Of a stretch of 36,915 bases of DNA, positions 20,165 to 30,401 are shown piece after piece. The position numbers and the translations under genes are program-made. The DNA lies in assembly GCA_025451315.1 (NCBI GenBank), contig JANWKP010000388.1:1-36915 (forward strand). Direction: 5' to 3'. Below the pieces are notes generated by a model, which was not told the origin of the DNA, searched no databases, and saw nothing but the letters and a program-made list of their open reading frames with translations. This DNA is from Nitrososphaerales archaeon (lineage in GTDB: Archaea; Thermoproteota; Nitrososphaeria; Nitrososphaerales; Nitrososphaeraceae). The first letter of the stretch is position 1. The number at the start of each line of letters is the position of its first letter.

Positions 20165-21247
20165 TTGAATCAACCATCAAAAGATAATATCAACGAATCA
20201 AAGATCCACGAATTTATGAATAAAGCTATACAAGATATTGCTGCAGGCTCTACTGCCATGCTAGTTATTCTTGGAGAAAGACTTGGATTATATAAAGCGA
20301 TGGCAGATGAAAACAAATACATTACTTTTCAAGAACTTGCGAAAAAGACAGGAACAAATGAGAGACTTGTTAAAGAATGGTTAGGAAATCAAGTATCTAG
20401 CGGATATATAGAATATGATCCTTCAACAGAAAAATACTTTTTACCTCATGAACATGCATTAGCATTATCTGATTCTAATAGTCCTATCTATCTTCAGGGA
20501 GCCTTTAAAGCAATAAAATCTTACTTTAAAGATGAAGAAGAATTAATAAAAATGTTTAAAAACGAAAGAACTTTCTCTTGGATGGACCATCATTCTTGTA
20601 TGGCAGACGGGTTTGCCGAATTCTTTAAAGCTGGATATATAGGTAACTTAACAAATATATGGATTCCATCAATAGAAAATGGAAAAATTCATGAAAAACT
20701 TAAACAAGGAATTAAGGTAGCAGATGTTGGATGTGGTTATGGAATAAGTACAATACTGATGGCCAAAGCTTTTCCAAATTCCGAATTTATAGGATTTGAT
20801 TTCCATAAAGAATCAATTGAAAAAGCAAATAATCTTGCAAAACAAGAGAATTTAAACAATGTTAAATTTGAGATATCATCAGCATCAGAATTTCCAGGTG
20901 TTAATTATGATTTCATAACATTCTTTGACTGTCTTCATGATATGGGAGATCCTCAGGGTGCAATGACTCATGTGTTAGATGCAATCAACAAAGAGGAAGG
21001 AGCTTGTATGATAGTTGAACCCTATGCAAAAAATAAACTTGAAGATAATATTAATCCAATATCTAGGACATTTTATGCTGGATCTACATTAATATGTGTA
21101 CCAAATTCTTTAGCTTTTAATGGTCCAGCATTAGGTGCACAAGCAGGCGAAGAAAAAATCAGAGACATAGTAAATAAAAGCGGTTTTTCACATTTTAAAA
21201 GAGCTATAGATACACCACTAAATATTGTATATGAAATTAAACCATAG
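20165..21247 (+). CDS. SAM-dependent methyltransferase with N-terminal winged-helix-like domain
   Basis: 360 aa (TTG start); VADVGCGYGISTILMAKAFPNSEFIGFDFH motif I; FFDCLHDMGDP. Confidence 0.9.
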   Translation: MNQPSKDNINESKIHEFMNKAIQDIAAGSTAMLVILGERLGLYKAMADENKYITFQELAKKTGTNERLVKEWLGNQVSSGYIEYDPSTEKYFLPHEHALALSDSNSPIYLQGAFKAIKSYFKDEEELIKMFKNERTFSWMDHHSCMADGFAEFFKAGYIGNLTNIWIPSIENGKIHEKLKQGIKVADVGCGYGISTILMAKAFPNSEFIGFDFHKESIEKANNLAKQENLNNVKFEISSASEFPGVNYDFITFFDCLHDMGDPQGAMTHVLDAINKEEGACMIVEPYAKNKLEDNINPISRTFYAGSTLICVPNSLAFNGPALGAQAGEEKIRDIVNKSGFSHFKRAIDTPLNIVYEIKP

Positions 21248-21509
21248 TTTATTGAAATCTTTAGTAACTTCAAAATTTAGAATTTCAAATATATTTTTAT
21301 TGAAGGGAATATAAGAAATTCAAATTCATAAATATTAGAAGGACCAAAAATTAAGTCAAATTTGTTTCACATCCCACTGGCCTCATTATGATAAAGTTTT
21401 CGAATTGGATTCATTCGAAAAATAAAAATAAGGTAAATCAAAAATAAATGAAAATAATAGAACAAACTTTGGAAGAATCTGATGCATATTCACAATCCAA
21501 AGGGATTCT

Positions 21510-21547
21510 GTGGGATTTGAATCCTTCTATAAAGTGGGACCAGGTAA
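21510..21547 (+). repeat. 38-bp inverted repeat, right arm
   Basis: gtgggatttgaatccttctataaagtgggaccaggtaa; partner of 19932-19969. Confidence 0.85.
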
Positions 21548-21681
21548 TTATCTATAAAAATTGTTCAATCACTAAGGACAAGTAATTTTAAATCAAATAT
21601 ATTATCAATAATAATGAAAGTAAAAACCAATCCATCCGAATTATATAGTATAAAAAATATACTTTACAAAATATTCATACG

Positions 21682-21927
21682 CTAGTATGACAAATGTGGG
21701 AAAATCTTTGTTATTTCTTTTTTAACATCTCTTGGCATATTTGTATCTTCAATTATCTTGTGAAGATCTTTTCTATCAATAGATAGTCCTTTCTCACTAA
21801 TTTTATAAAACCATTTGATATCGATTGGACTTATTATGACAGTTGGTTTATTGCATCCTCTCATTCCACATGCATTCAGGTAATCCTTGCTGAAACTTAT
21901 ATGACCTCCTTGACATTCATAAATCAT
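21682..21927 (-). CDS. small Cys-containing hypothetical protein
   Basis: 81 aa; CQGGH...CGMRGC...; plausible start and codon use, no family recognised. Confidence 0.5.
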   Translation of the reverse strand: MIYECQGGHISFSKDYLNACGMRGCNKPTVIISPIDIKWFYKISEKGLSIDRKDLHKIIEDTNMPRDVKKEITKIFPHLSY

Positions 21928-21936
21928 TTACCAGAT

Positions 21937-22202
21937 TTACAACATTACTATCATAAAAAGATCTATAAATGCTAATGTAGTTAATGGATCTAAATTGTTC
22001 TTAAAATCCTCACGCCATTCTCGTTTATTTGACGTTCTTGGATATGACTGTTGAGGATTAATCGCATATAACATTCGATCATATACCCAAAGTGATTCAA
22101 ATCCTTCTTTTTCTGCAATTTGAACAAAGTTAATTAGATTTTCTTTGGTAGCATTTAACCCAAAATGAGGAACTACTAATCCTACTTTAATTATTTTTAT
22201 TG
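21937..22202 (-). pseudogene. luciferase-like (F420-dependent LLM class) oxidoreductase, N-terminal relic
   Basis: Reverse strand, not in the ORF track: IKVGLVVPHFGLNATKENLINFVQIAEKEGFESLWVYDRMLYAINPQQSYPRTSNKREWREDFKNNLDPLTTLAFI then truncation; no ATG in frame at the expected start. Confidence 0.7.
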
Positions 22203-22379
22203 TTAATTTTAATACTATAAAGACAATATTATAGTAATATTACGCTCTAATATTTTCTTAAATGGAATATTTCCAGCTCAGCTTTTTGAATATTAACTAC
22301 AATATAACTATGCCCACTTCCTATCATTGTGTTTTTTATATTGCAAATATTTTTCAGATATCAAAGGTAAAAAAAAATA

Positions 22380-22562
22380 TTAGGATTTTTTTGTATATTT
22401 TTTATTCTTTTCAATTGGTTTGAATTTCTTATTTTTTATAGGTTTACCTTCTATTGAAACGAATGTATTGTAACCAGTAAAATGATACATTACCTGGAGA
22501 ATATAAGATGGATTATTCTGAGGATCAACAGTTGCTAACCTGGCTAATTTAAATTTAGTCAA
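22380..22562 (-). pseudogene. PPOX-type flavoprotein N-terminal fragment
   Basis: 60 aa: TKFKLARLATVDPQNNPSYILQVMYHFTGYNTFVSIEGKPIKNKKFKPI resembles the N-terminus of PPOX/F420-type proteins; remainder missing. Confidence 0.6.
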
Positions 22563-22802
22563 TCTATTATTAATGTACCAATATATAATAGTATTAGAAT
22601 TTATAATAGGATGATTGAAGCTAGCTCTAAATATTCACTTTTTCGTATCAATATTTTATTTCTTAAACTCCTATTGCCTACCTGTCAGACTTATTAGATG
22701 GATCTGACATAAAGGTATTACTAGAGTCATATTGCATATTTTAGATAAATAGATTAGAAAAGATGAAAAAATTAAAATTGGAAAGTACTTGAAAGTTCAA
22801 TA

Positions 22803-24311
22803 TTGAAAACTGCAATTCTTGTTATTCTTTTCTTTCTTTCTTTTATGGTTTGTCTTACTTTTTTATATTCTGATGTATATGGAGTTTCTCCACAATTAAA
22901 AACCGAATTCCTAAGTAACGAAATACAAAATTACATATATTATGGTCCAGATGGCGGTTTCAATAAAACTCTGAACTATTTACGACAAAGTAGTGATCTA
23001 GACAGAGTATATGTGACAAGTAATGGTACTCATCTTGAAATAAAATTTTTATTTAATGATTTTCTAGATAAACTTAAACACACGTTATTCAATAGTAGCA
23101 CTGTTCCACAGAATCTTTTTATTAATATATTTGTAGACTCTGATGATGACGAAACAACTGGATTCTTAGGTTATAATTATAGGTATTTGTTAACCCATAA
23201 CAATGCAATTTTTTACAAAAATAACACATTAAACTCTACTACAAACTTTTCTCAAAATTTTAGACAAAATCATTCAAATCATAGTGAGATTCTGGAAGGT
23301 GATGAACTACAGGAAATAATAACAAGAACAATAAATTCTAAAGAGTTAATTGAAAAACTTGACTGGAGTATACGAGGATATGAAGTCTTAGACTATGACT
23401 TTCAACCTCTATTCTTTTCCTCCAAGCTCACTAAAAAATATTTATCAGTTATTCCAGATGGGTTTAAGGTTACTTTGGACCTTGCTCAAATAGGTTATCC
23501 TACAAATTACGCAATATTAGTTGAAGTTGGAAGGAAATCAGAAGACTACAAGTATTCCCATATTTTTGGAAAAATTCATGTTCCACATCCAGATTTGATT
23601 TTAGAAGATAAATCAATAAGTATTAACAATGGCAAAAACTCGATAGTTCTAGAATTTAATAACACTGGTTTATACAATTTAAATGTGAAAGCTGAACCAC
23701 TAAAAAAAGATCTTTCTGATGATGATTTATCAATTAATTTTAGTCAGGGAAATCAATTTAAACTATTAAGCGGAAAAGGTGTACTCCCTATGGACATTAT
23801 TGCTAATTCTAATTATAACCAAAAAAGTCTTATTATTCCACTCAATCTTTCTTATAGTGTAATAGGTGAAAATGATTTTATCGAATCTGGTTTTAATAAT
23901 TCACTAACCAACGAAAATATATACAATAAAATACTTTACTTGAACCTTAATCTTAATAATGAAAGGAATCGTTTAATTGACTTTGATGAAATTCCTTCCC
24001 AATATATTGCAGTATTTCTTGGAGCTGTATTCAGCTTCTTCATCCCATCTATTACTAGGTCAACCAAGGAATATTTTCAAAAACGAAATGCTAATAAATA
24101 CCTAAAAGATATTCTTAAGGAACAGAATTCAGATAATCCTGATCTTTCAATTAAAAATTTAATAAATAAAGCCAAAATTCTAAAACATGAATTTATTAGA
24201 GGAAAGATAACTAAAGAACAATACGAAATATTAAAAGAAAACATAGCGGATGTTATAAAAGATTTGATTTCTAAAAAAACTGATACTAATACTACTAAAG
24301 ATAAAGAGTAA
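22803..24311 (+). CDS. secreted/membrane protein with large extracellular domain and short cytosolic helical tail
   Basis: 502 aa; N-terminal signal, near-C-terminal TM (YIAVFLGAVFSFFIPSI), tail ILKHEFIRGKITKEQYEILKENI resembling a SHOCT-type helix pair. Confidence 0.75.
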   Translation: MKTAILVILFFLSFMVCLTFLYSDVYGVSPQLKTEFLSNEIQNYIYYGPDGGFNKTLNYLRQSSDLDRVYVTSNGTHLEIKFLFNDFLDKLKHTLFNSSTVPQNLFINIFVDSDDDETTGFLGYNYRYLLTHNNAIFYKNNTLNSTTNFSQNFRQNHSNHSEILEGDELQEIITRTINSKELIEKLDWSIRGYEVLDYDFQPLFFSSKLTKKYLSVIPDGFKVTLDLAQIGYPTNYAILVEVGRKSEDYKYSHIFGKIHVPHPDLILEDKSISINNGKNSIVLEFNNTGLYNLNVKAEPLKKDLSDDDLSINFSQGNQFKLLSGKGVLPMDIIANSNYNQKSLIIPLNLSYSVIGENDFIESGFNNSLTNENIYNKILYLNLNLNNERNRLIDFDEIPSQYIAVFLGAVFSFFIPSITRSTKEYFQKRNANKYLKDILKEQNSDNPDLSIKNLINKAKILKHEFIRGKITKEQYEILKENIADVIKDLISKKTDTNTTKDKE

Positions 24312-24611
24312 CATAAAATGATGAATGATTATGATGGTACAATACAATACCAAATTTTAATATATTAAAACTGAGTTTTTAGACAATAGTCTTAATTAGT
24401 ATATGATATTGTTTAAATATGGTAGGTAGATTTTTACTTTCCAAAACAGTTTTAACTGTATTTATATCATTTAATTTTAAATTCTATATCTTATTTACCT
24501 TCTTATGGAAAGCTTCATTAAAGTATATAATAATTATAAATATGCTAAATTTAGTTGAATTAAGTGCAAGTCAGTAGTTACTAACTTTTCAGAATCAATA
24601 CAAGTATTTAA

Positions 24612-25979
24612 TTATTTTCTGTTCTTTACTATTACATTTATAGGATATTTGGGTTTAGTAAATCCTCCTAATGCTTTTGGTTCAAAACTTATCCCTTCAG
24701 TGGTAGGCACAATTTTCCATTTTTGAAAGATAGTTGCTAAGGCAAGAATTCCTTCTTGAACTGCAAATGTTTCTCCAATACATGACCTAATTCCTCCACC
24801 GAATGGGAAATAGGCAAATCTTGGCAACTTGAATAAAAATTCTTTTGTCCATCTTTCAGGGTTAAAAATATCTGGATCTATATAGTATTTTGGACTATTA
24901 TGCATTGCATATTGACTCATAAAAATAACAGAACTGTTTGGTATAACATATTCTCCAATTTTGTATTCTTCAGTTGTCAATCTTGATAATGCCCATACTG
25001 ATGGTCTTATTCTAAGGGTCTCTTTGAAAATTTTTTCAGCATACTCTAACTTTGGTAAATCATCACCAGTTGGTACTCTCCCTCCTTCAAGTACTGAGTC
25101 TAATTCTTTCTGTAGTATATCTTGAATCATTTGATTTGTTGCAAGGTAAGCCAATGACCATGTTAATGCAGTAGAGGTGGTATCATGAGCAGCAAATAGA
25201 AATATCATTATTTCATCTCTAATCTGTTTTTCAGGTAATCCTATTTCACCACTGTCAGGATCTTTTGCTTTCATGAGATGTGAGATAAGATTTGGTTTTT
25301 CAGGATTAGTTTTTTTAATGTGATCTATTAGAGTATAAATTTTTTGATTTAAATAATCAAGAGAATCTTGGAATTTATTTTGTTTTTTATTCTCATTTGT
25401 TGACTCCTCAATGAGAATGTTCTTGACAGGTTCATGTACGTGAGTAAATGATTCTAAAATATTTGTAAATGAATCGCTAACTTTTGAAAATGTATCCCTA
25501 TCTCTGAAATTTATTCCAAATAAAGATTCAGTCATTACACCCATAGCCAACATAGTCATCTCTTGTAATACATCAATTGTAGTATTATCTTGCCAATTAT
25601 CAGAAATGTGTTTTATATTGTCAACCATGATATTGCTATATGACTTGATTGATTTAGGTAAAAATAATGGTTGAATAATTTTCCTATGCTGTCTATGTGA
25701 CTCTCCTTCATTTAACAATAGACCATTCCCTAAAAAAGGTCTTAATTCTGCTGCTCTTGCTTTGGAAAATAATTTATAATCACGAGTAAATATTTGTTCA
25801 ATATAATCCGGATTACTTAAAATATACACATCTTTTTGTTGTAATTTTATGTAAATGGTATCTCCATATTTTTGTATTAAATCCATTAGAAAATTGAAAG
25901 GATTATCATTAACTTTATCCATAAATTCTGAAAAAGAAATTTGTGGACCTGGAGGAAGTTGTTGGCTGTTATTTGTCAA
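24612..25979 (-). CDS. cytochrome P450
   Basis: 455 aa; I-helix AHDTTSTAL, ExxR KETLRIRP, PERW, heme loop FPFGGGIRSCIGETFA. Confidence 0.96.
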   Translation of the reverse strand: MTNNSQQLPPGPQISFSEFMDKVNDNPFNFLMDLIQKYGDTIYIKLQQKDVYILSNPDYIEQIFTRDYKLFSKARAAELRPFLGNGLLLNEGESHRQHRKIIQPLFLPKSIKSYSNIMVDNIKHISDNWQDNTTIDVLQEMTMLAMGVMTESLFGINFRDRDTFSKVSDSFTNILESFTHVHEPVKNILIEESTNENKKQNKFQDSLDYLNQKIYTLIDHIKKTNPEKPNLISHLMKAKDPDSGEIGLPEKQIRDEIMIFLFAAHDTTSTALTWSLAYLATNQMIQDILQKELDSVLEGGRVPTGDDLPKLEYAEKIFKETLRIRPSVWALSRLTTEEYKIGEYVIPNSSVIFMSQYAMHNSPKYYIDPDIFNPERWTKEFLFKLPRFAYFPFGGGIRSCIGETFAVQEGILALATIFQKWKIVPTTEGISFEPKALGGFTKPKYPINVIVKNRK

Positions 25980-26074
25980 TAAGACTGAAATTTCATATTA
26001 CTTTATAAGAATTATTTTTTTAAAATCTAATATTTTTTAAAAATGTATTGTGAGTGTACTTATGTAAATACATG

Positions 26075-26566
26075 TCAATCAGAAAGTTGAATTCTTAAAT
26101 TTTCAATTTTCTTTCCAATGTTTACTAAAATATTACCGAAATTATCTAAAATCTCTTTTGTACTATCATTCATAGATGTCGAATTATTTTTAGCCATAGA
26201 AATAAAGTCGCTTCCAATTTTAATAATTGTCATACTAGAATTCTTCCATTCTTCATTTGCAGATTTCAATTCAGTTAAACCTTCAGATATCCTCCCATTT
26301 ATAAAATTTTGAGAGGCTAATGAAAGATGTGAATCAACAGAACTAAAATTTAGTTGTGATTTAACTTCATTTATTAATTGATTAAAACTTATCTGAATGT
26401 CATTTTGAATAGCATCCTTTCCTGTTTTGAATTCTTTTAACAATTTCTTCGGATCCGTGGAACTAATAGTTTGTGCTTTTGCATTTTCGAAATGTATTAT
26501 AGAAATGGAAAGACTGAGAACTATTAATAATACTAAAGTAGATTTTGTATAGGCGTCTAACTTCAT
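26075..26566 (-). CDS. secreted helical hypothetical protein
   Basis: 163 aa; N-terminal signal TLVLLIVLSLSISIIHFENAKA then helical charged domain. Confidence 0.6.
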   Translation of the reverse strand: MKLDAYTKSTLVLLIVLSLSISIIHFENAKAQTISSTDPKKLLKEFKTGKDAIQNDIQISFNQLINEVKSQLNFSSVDSHLSLASQNFINGRISEGLTELKSANEEWKNSSMTIIKIGSDFISMAKNNSTSMNDSTKEILDNFGNILVNIGKKIENLRIQLSD

Positions 26567-26759
26567 AACGTTAAAAATTCAATACTTGTATATATTTTCG
26601 ATGGTTAAATAATTGGTTATGTATGAATAAATGGTATATTTAATGATGAGATTTGTATTATATAATGTAATCCTGATTCATTCGTTAATTCTGAAGTGAA
26701 TATATTAATTATTGGAAATATACAACTCTACTAAATAAGGGTCTGTAATAACGGTAACT

Positions 26760-27356
26760 GTGAAAAAATCTCCAAAATGGGTGAGAGCAGCCCAAATCAT
26801 ACTTGGTGCTTTAGCTATCTTACTTGCAATTGTTGCACTAACAACTTCAGGTCCAACGAGTGTGCTCATTTTAATAGCTATAGTTTTGGTTATAACAGGA
26901 TTTGAAAAAACTATTACTGGATTGTTTATTGCTCATAACTTACGATTCTTCACTATAGGATTAGGAGTATTGACTATTAGTCTAGCAGGATTGGCATTGA
27001 CATATCCTGTATCAGCTGCTAGAGTACTTTTATTAATTTTGGGATTTTCATTGATGGTAGATGGGTTTTCACGAATAGCTGATGGATTGACTAATAAATC
27101 TGACAAGAGACTAGTTAGAGGATTTACCATAGCAGTAGGAATATTAGCCATAATAATTTCTGTTGGTATTAATATCATTCCTTTCTGGGGTAAATTATTT
27201 ATTATTAAATTAATAGCAGTAGATTTGATAATTATAGGAATACAGATGATTACAACTGGAACTGTTAATGTTGAAGCTGGAAAAAAGAAAATAAAGGAAA
27301 AGATAAAGAAAATCTTTCAAGGGCATGGACAGAGTGGGAAAAGAAATAGCAAGTAA
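26760..27356 (+). CDS. HdeD/DUF308 family membrane protein
   Basis: 198 aa; six hydrophobic segments with the repeated pattern LLILGFSLMVDGFSRIADGL. Confidence 0.8.
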   Translation: MKKSPKWVRAAQIILGALAILLAIVALTTSGPTSVLILIAIVLVITGFEKTITGLFIAHNLRFFTIGLGVLTISLAGLALTYPVSAARVLLLILGFSLMVDGFSRIADGLTNKSDKRLVRGFTIAVGILAIIISVGINIIPFWGKLFIIKLIAVDLIIIGIQMITTGTVNVEAGKKKIKEKIKKIFQGHGQSGKRNSK

Positions 27357-27953
27357 ATGAAATTCTTTGTAAATGACCTTTGATAACAAGGATACTATGG
27401 ACTTTGATAGTATTATTTTTTTAATGAAAAAAATATTATAAATATTTTAGTATTTGTTTTTGGATAATATTATGGGTCCATTTTTAGTACCAATAGATTT
27501 TATAAAATAATCATATGTTTAGGGTTTGATTAGAGTTCAAAACAGGATTAAAAAGACTTATTTTACAATACTGTGGATATATTTTTTCTTGTTCTATCTA
27601 TGAAAATATGTTTTAGTTCACTTATTATGTATTTTATTACAGGCTAATGAGTAGTATTTGTAACGTTTTTTTTAATAAATCTTAATAAATCAATATGGTC
27701 ATCAATATTATAATATTTTTTTAAATTTTGTATCATATCTTTTTCATGAATTATTGATATGTGTTTATTTTTTTCTTTCTCATTTCTTTCCATATTAAAT
27801 TCTCCAACTTCATTATACTTATACGTTCAAGTATTACCTATAGAAGTAGATATTTTCAACCTTATTACATTCCAATTTGTTCGTTATCATATTACAAACT
27901 CGATTTTCACTCTGTATACATATATTGTAGTGCTATTACTACAATCCCAATAG

Positions 27954-30377
27954 ATGTCTGATATCAGAGAGCCAGAAAGTCCTATCCATCCCCACGAACA
28001 CAAGCTAGTTCGTTCATTGGGTTTGCTTGATGTGGTGATGATTGGAATAGCAGGTATGATTGGCGGTTCAATATTCGTTCTCACAGGGCCTGCAATAGGT
28101 CTTGCAGGCAGTTCTGTCATTCTGGCTTTTATTCTTAATGCTATTATTACTCTTTTTACAGCAATGGGCTATGCTGAGTTAGGTTCTGCAATGCCAGAAG
28201 CTGGTGGAGGCTATTTATGGGTAAGAGAGGGGTTACGCCGTCCTAATGCTTTTATTAGTGGATGGATGGCATGGCTTGCACATATTATTGCTGGAAGTTT
28301 GTATGCAGTTGGTTTTGGCTCGTTTTTTATAAGTTTTTTACAGATAACAAATATTCTTCCTCTAGAAAGTCTTTTTGGTATAATTCCATTAGATAAATTA
28401 ACTGCTGTTGCAGTTGTAGTAGCATTTACTTTTATAAACATCAAGGGCGCTTCCGAGACAGGAAAAGTTGGTACTATAATAACACTAGTTCAGTTAGGAA
28501 CAATTACATCCATTATAATTGCGGGATTGTTGGTGATATCGTCTCATCCTAATGACTGGCAATCAAATTTTTCTGACTTTTTACCTATGGGTTTTGCTGG
28601 ACTAGTAGCTGCTATGGGTTTAACTTTTATTGCATTTGAAGGATATGAGATAATTGTCCAAACAGGGGAAGAAGTTAAAAATCCGAAAAGAAACATTCCA
28701 AGAGCAATTTTCATATCCCTTGCATTAGTTGTAATTATGTATTGCCTTATTGCTTTTGTTTCTATTGGTGCCATTTTTCCTGAATTGCCTTCATGGAAAT
28801 TCATTGGTCTACATGAAGAATTAGGTATAATGCAGGCAGCAGAATTATTTATGCCATATGGAGCAATCATAGTTTTAGCAGGAGGATTAGTATCTACTCT
28901 TGCTGCATTAAATGCAACAACCTTTTCTTCAGCAAGAGTTGCTTTTGCAATGGGCAGACATTACAATCTACCTCACAAATTAGGTGCTATTCATCCTAAA
29001 TTTAAAACACCATATGTAGCTGTTATTTTATCAAGTATTATTATGGCAGTAATGGCTTATGCTCTTCCTCTTGAAGATATAGCTCATGCTTCTGCAGTAA
29101 TATTTTTGCTTTTATTCACACAGGTGAATCTTGCTGTAATTAGTATAAGAAGAATGTATGGAGACAAGCTTGATTATGGTTACAAAACACCATTCTTCCC
29201 ATATGTGTCCATAATAGGAATAGTCTTAATGGTAGGTTTGGCTGTATATCTTTTGATTACTGCACCATTTAGCTGGGCTATTACAGTTTTATGGGTCCTA
29301 GTAGGTTTCTTTATCTATCGTATGTTTACATTTAAAACAGAAATAGAACATTATTCTCCAACCATAACAAGCGAAGGAAATCTTGTAAGAAAAGATTTTA
29401 GAATTCTACTACCTTACACACCAGAAAACCCAGATAGGCTAATACAATACGCACTAAGAGTTGCAAAAGAAAAAGATGGTGAAATCAATATTTTAAGAAC
29501 AATAAGGGTTCCTCCTCAAACACCTCTATCTGCAGGAATTGCCTTTATAGATTCAGCAAGAAAGACATTTGACTCTCTTGAGGAATTATTAAATAAAGAA
29601 GATGTTGTATGGCATTATTTTGTCAGGATTTCTCATGATGCCACAGAAGCAGTTCTAACAACAATTTCAGAACAAAAAATTGATTTAATGATTATAGATT
29701 ATGAAACAATGAGGAGTAACAAAAAATTACAGACATTACTTACATGTGATGTTTTGGCAATTATTCCTCATAGTGAGGATTATATAATTTCAGAAATGCA
29801 AAACAATCCAGGTAAAATTGGAGTGACCAAAGATGATAAAAGAAATATGGTTGTTCTATACGATGATGGGGATAATTCTGATGAAATATTAAAAGTAACA
29901 ACATGGTTTGCAAATAATGAAAGACTCAATTTGAACGTAGTGGCAATAAATAGAAGAAATCTGAATAAGTTCCACTATAAAACAAAAGAATCGATAAAAG
30001 GTAAGAATAATGACAAAATTGCATCTACATTTAAGAAAAGAAAAGAATATTTCATTCAAGAAGGTGTTGAACTAAATGAAATTCAAGTTTCAGAAAATGT
30101 CGAAAAAAATAGCGCACAATTTGCAAAACTGATATTAGAATCAGTTATGGTATATAATCCAGACATAGTAATAACTGAATCAACTATAGGAAAATATAGT
30201 ATATTTACTGATTCGAAATTTGCTCATTTGTTACTTTATCAATTGAATTGTCCCGTTATAGTTGTAAGAGATTCTACTATGCCATTGGTCAGTTTTGTGA
30301 CCCATCTCATGTTGAAGATAACTGGTAATTTAGGTCCTGCTCATCTTGTAAGATTATTAAGAAACAAGGTCAAATAG
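27954..30377 (+). CDS. APC-family amino acid permease fused to C-terminal universal stress protein-like domain(s)
   Basis: 807 aa; GLLDVVMIGIAGMIGGSIFVLTGPA, about 12 TMs, then ~350 aa soluble region with DFRILLPYTPENPDRLIQYALRVAKEKDGEI. Confidence 0.9.
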   Translation: MSDIREPESPIHPHEHKLVRSLGLLDVVMIGIAGMIGGSIFVLTGPAIGLAGSSVILAFILNAIITLFTAMGYAELGSAMPEAGGGYLWVREGLRRPNAFISGWMAWLAHIIAGSLYAVGFGSFFISFLQITNILPLESLFGIIPLDKLTAVAVVVAFTFINIKGASETGKVGTIITLVQLGTITSIIIAGLLVISSHPNDWQSNFSDFLPMGFAGLVAAMGLTFIAFEGYEIIVQTGEEVKNPKRNIPRAIFISLALVVIMYCLIAFVSIGAIFPELPSWKFIGLHEELGIMQAAELFMPYGAIIVLAGGLVSTLAALNATTFSSARVAFAMGRHYNLPHKLGAIHPKFKTPYVAVILSSIIMAVMAYALPLEDIAHASAVIFLLLFTQVNLAVISIRRMYGDKLDYGYKTPFFPYVSIIGIVLMVGLAVYLLITAPFSWAITVLWVLVGFFIYRMFTFKTEIEHYSPTITSEGNLVRKDFRILLPYTPENPDRLIQYALRVAKEKDGEINILRTIRVPPQTPLSAGIAFIDSARKTFDSLEELLNKEDVVWHYFVRISHDATEAVLTTISEQKIDLMIIDYETMRSNKKLQTLLTCDVLAIIPHSEDYIISEMQNNPGKIGVTKDDKRNMVVLYDDGDNSDEILKVTTWFANNERLNLNVVAINRRNLNKFHYKTKESIKGKNNDKIASTFKKRKEYFIQEGVELNEIQVSENVEKNSAQFAKLILESVMVYNPDIVITESTIGKYSIFTDSKFAHLLLYQLNCPVIVVRDSTMPLVSFVTHLMLKITGNLGPAHLVRLLRNKVK

Positions 30378-30401
30378 ATTTTTACATTGATTTAGTAATA
30401 G

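Noticed and set aside
27759-27961. Two overlapping plus-strand ORFs before the permease
   Set aside because: AT-rich hydrophobic translations in two frames, more consistent with promoter/leader DNA than genes.
28211-28870. Minus-strand ORFs inside the APC permease gene
   Set aside because: Antisense to membrane-protein coding sequence; no independent support.
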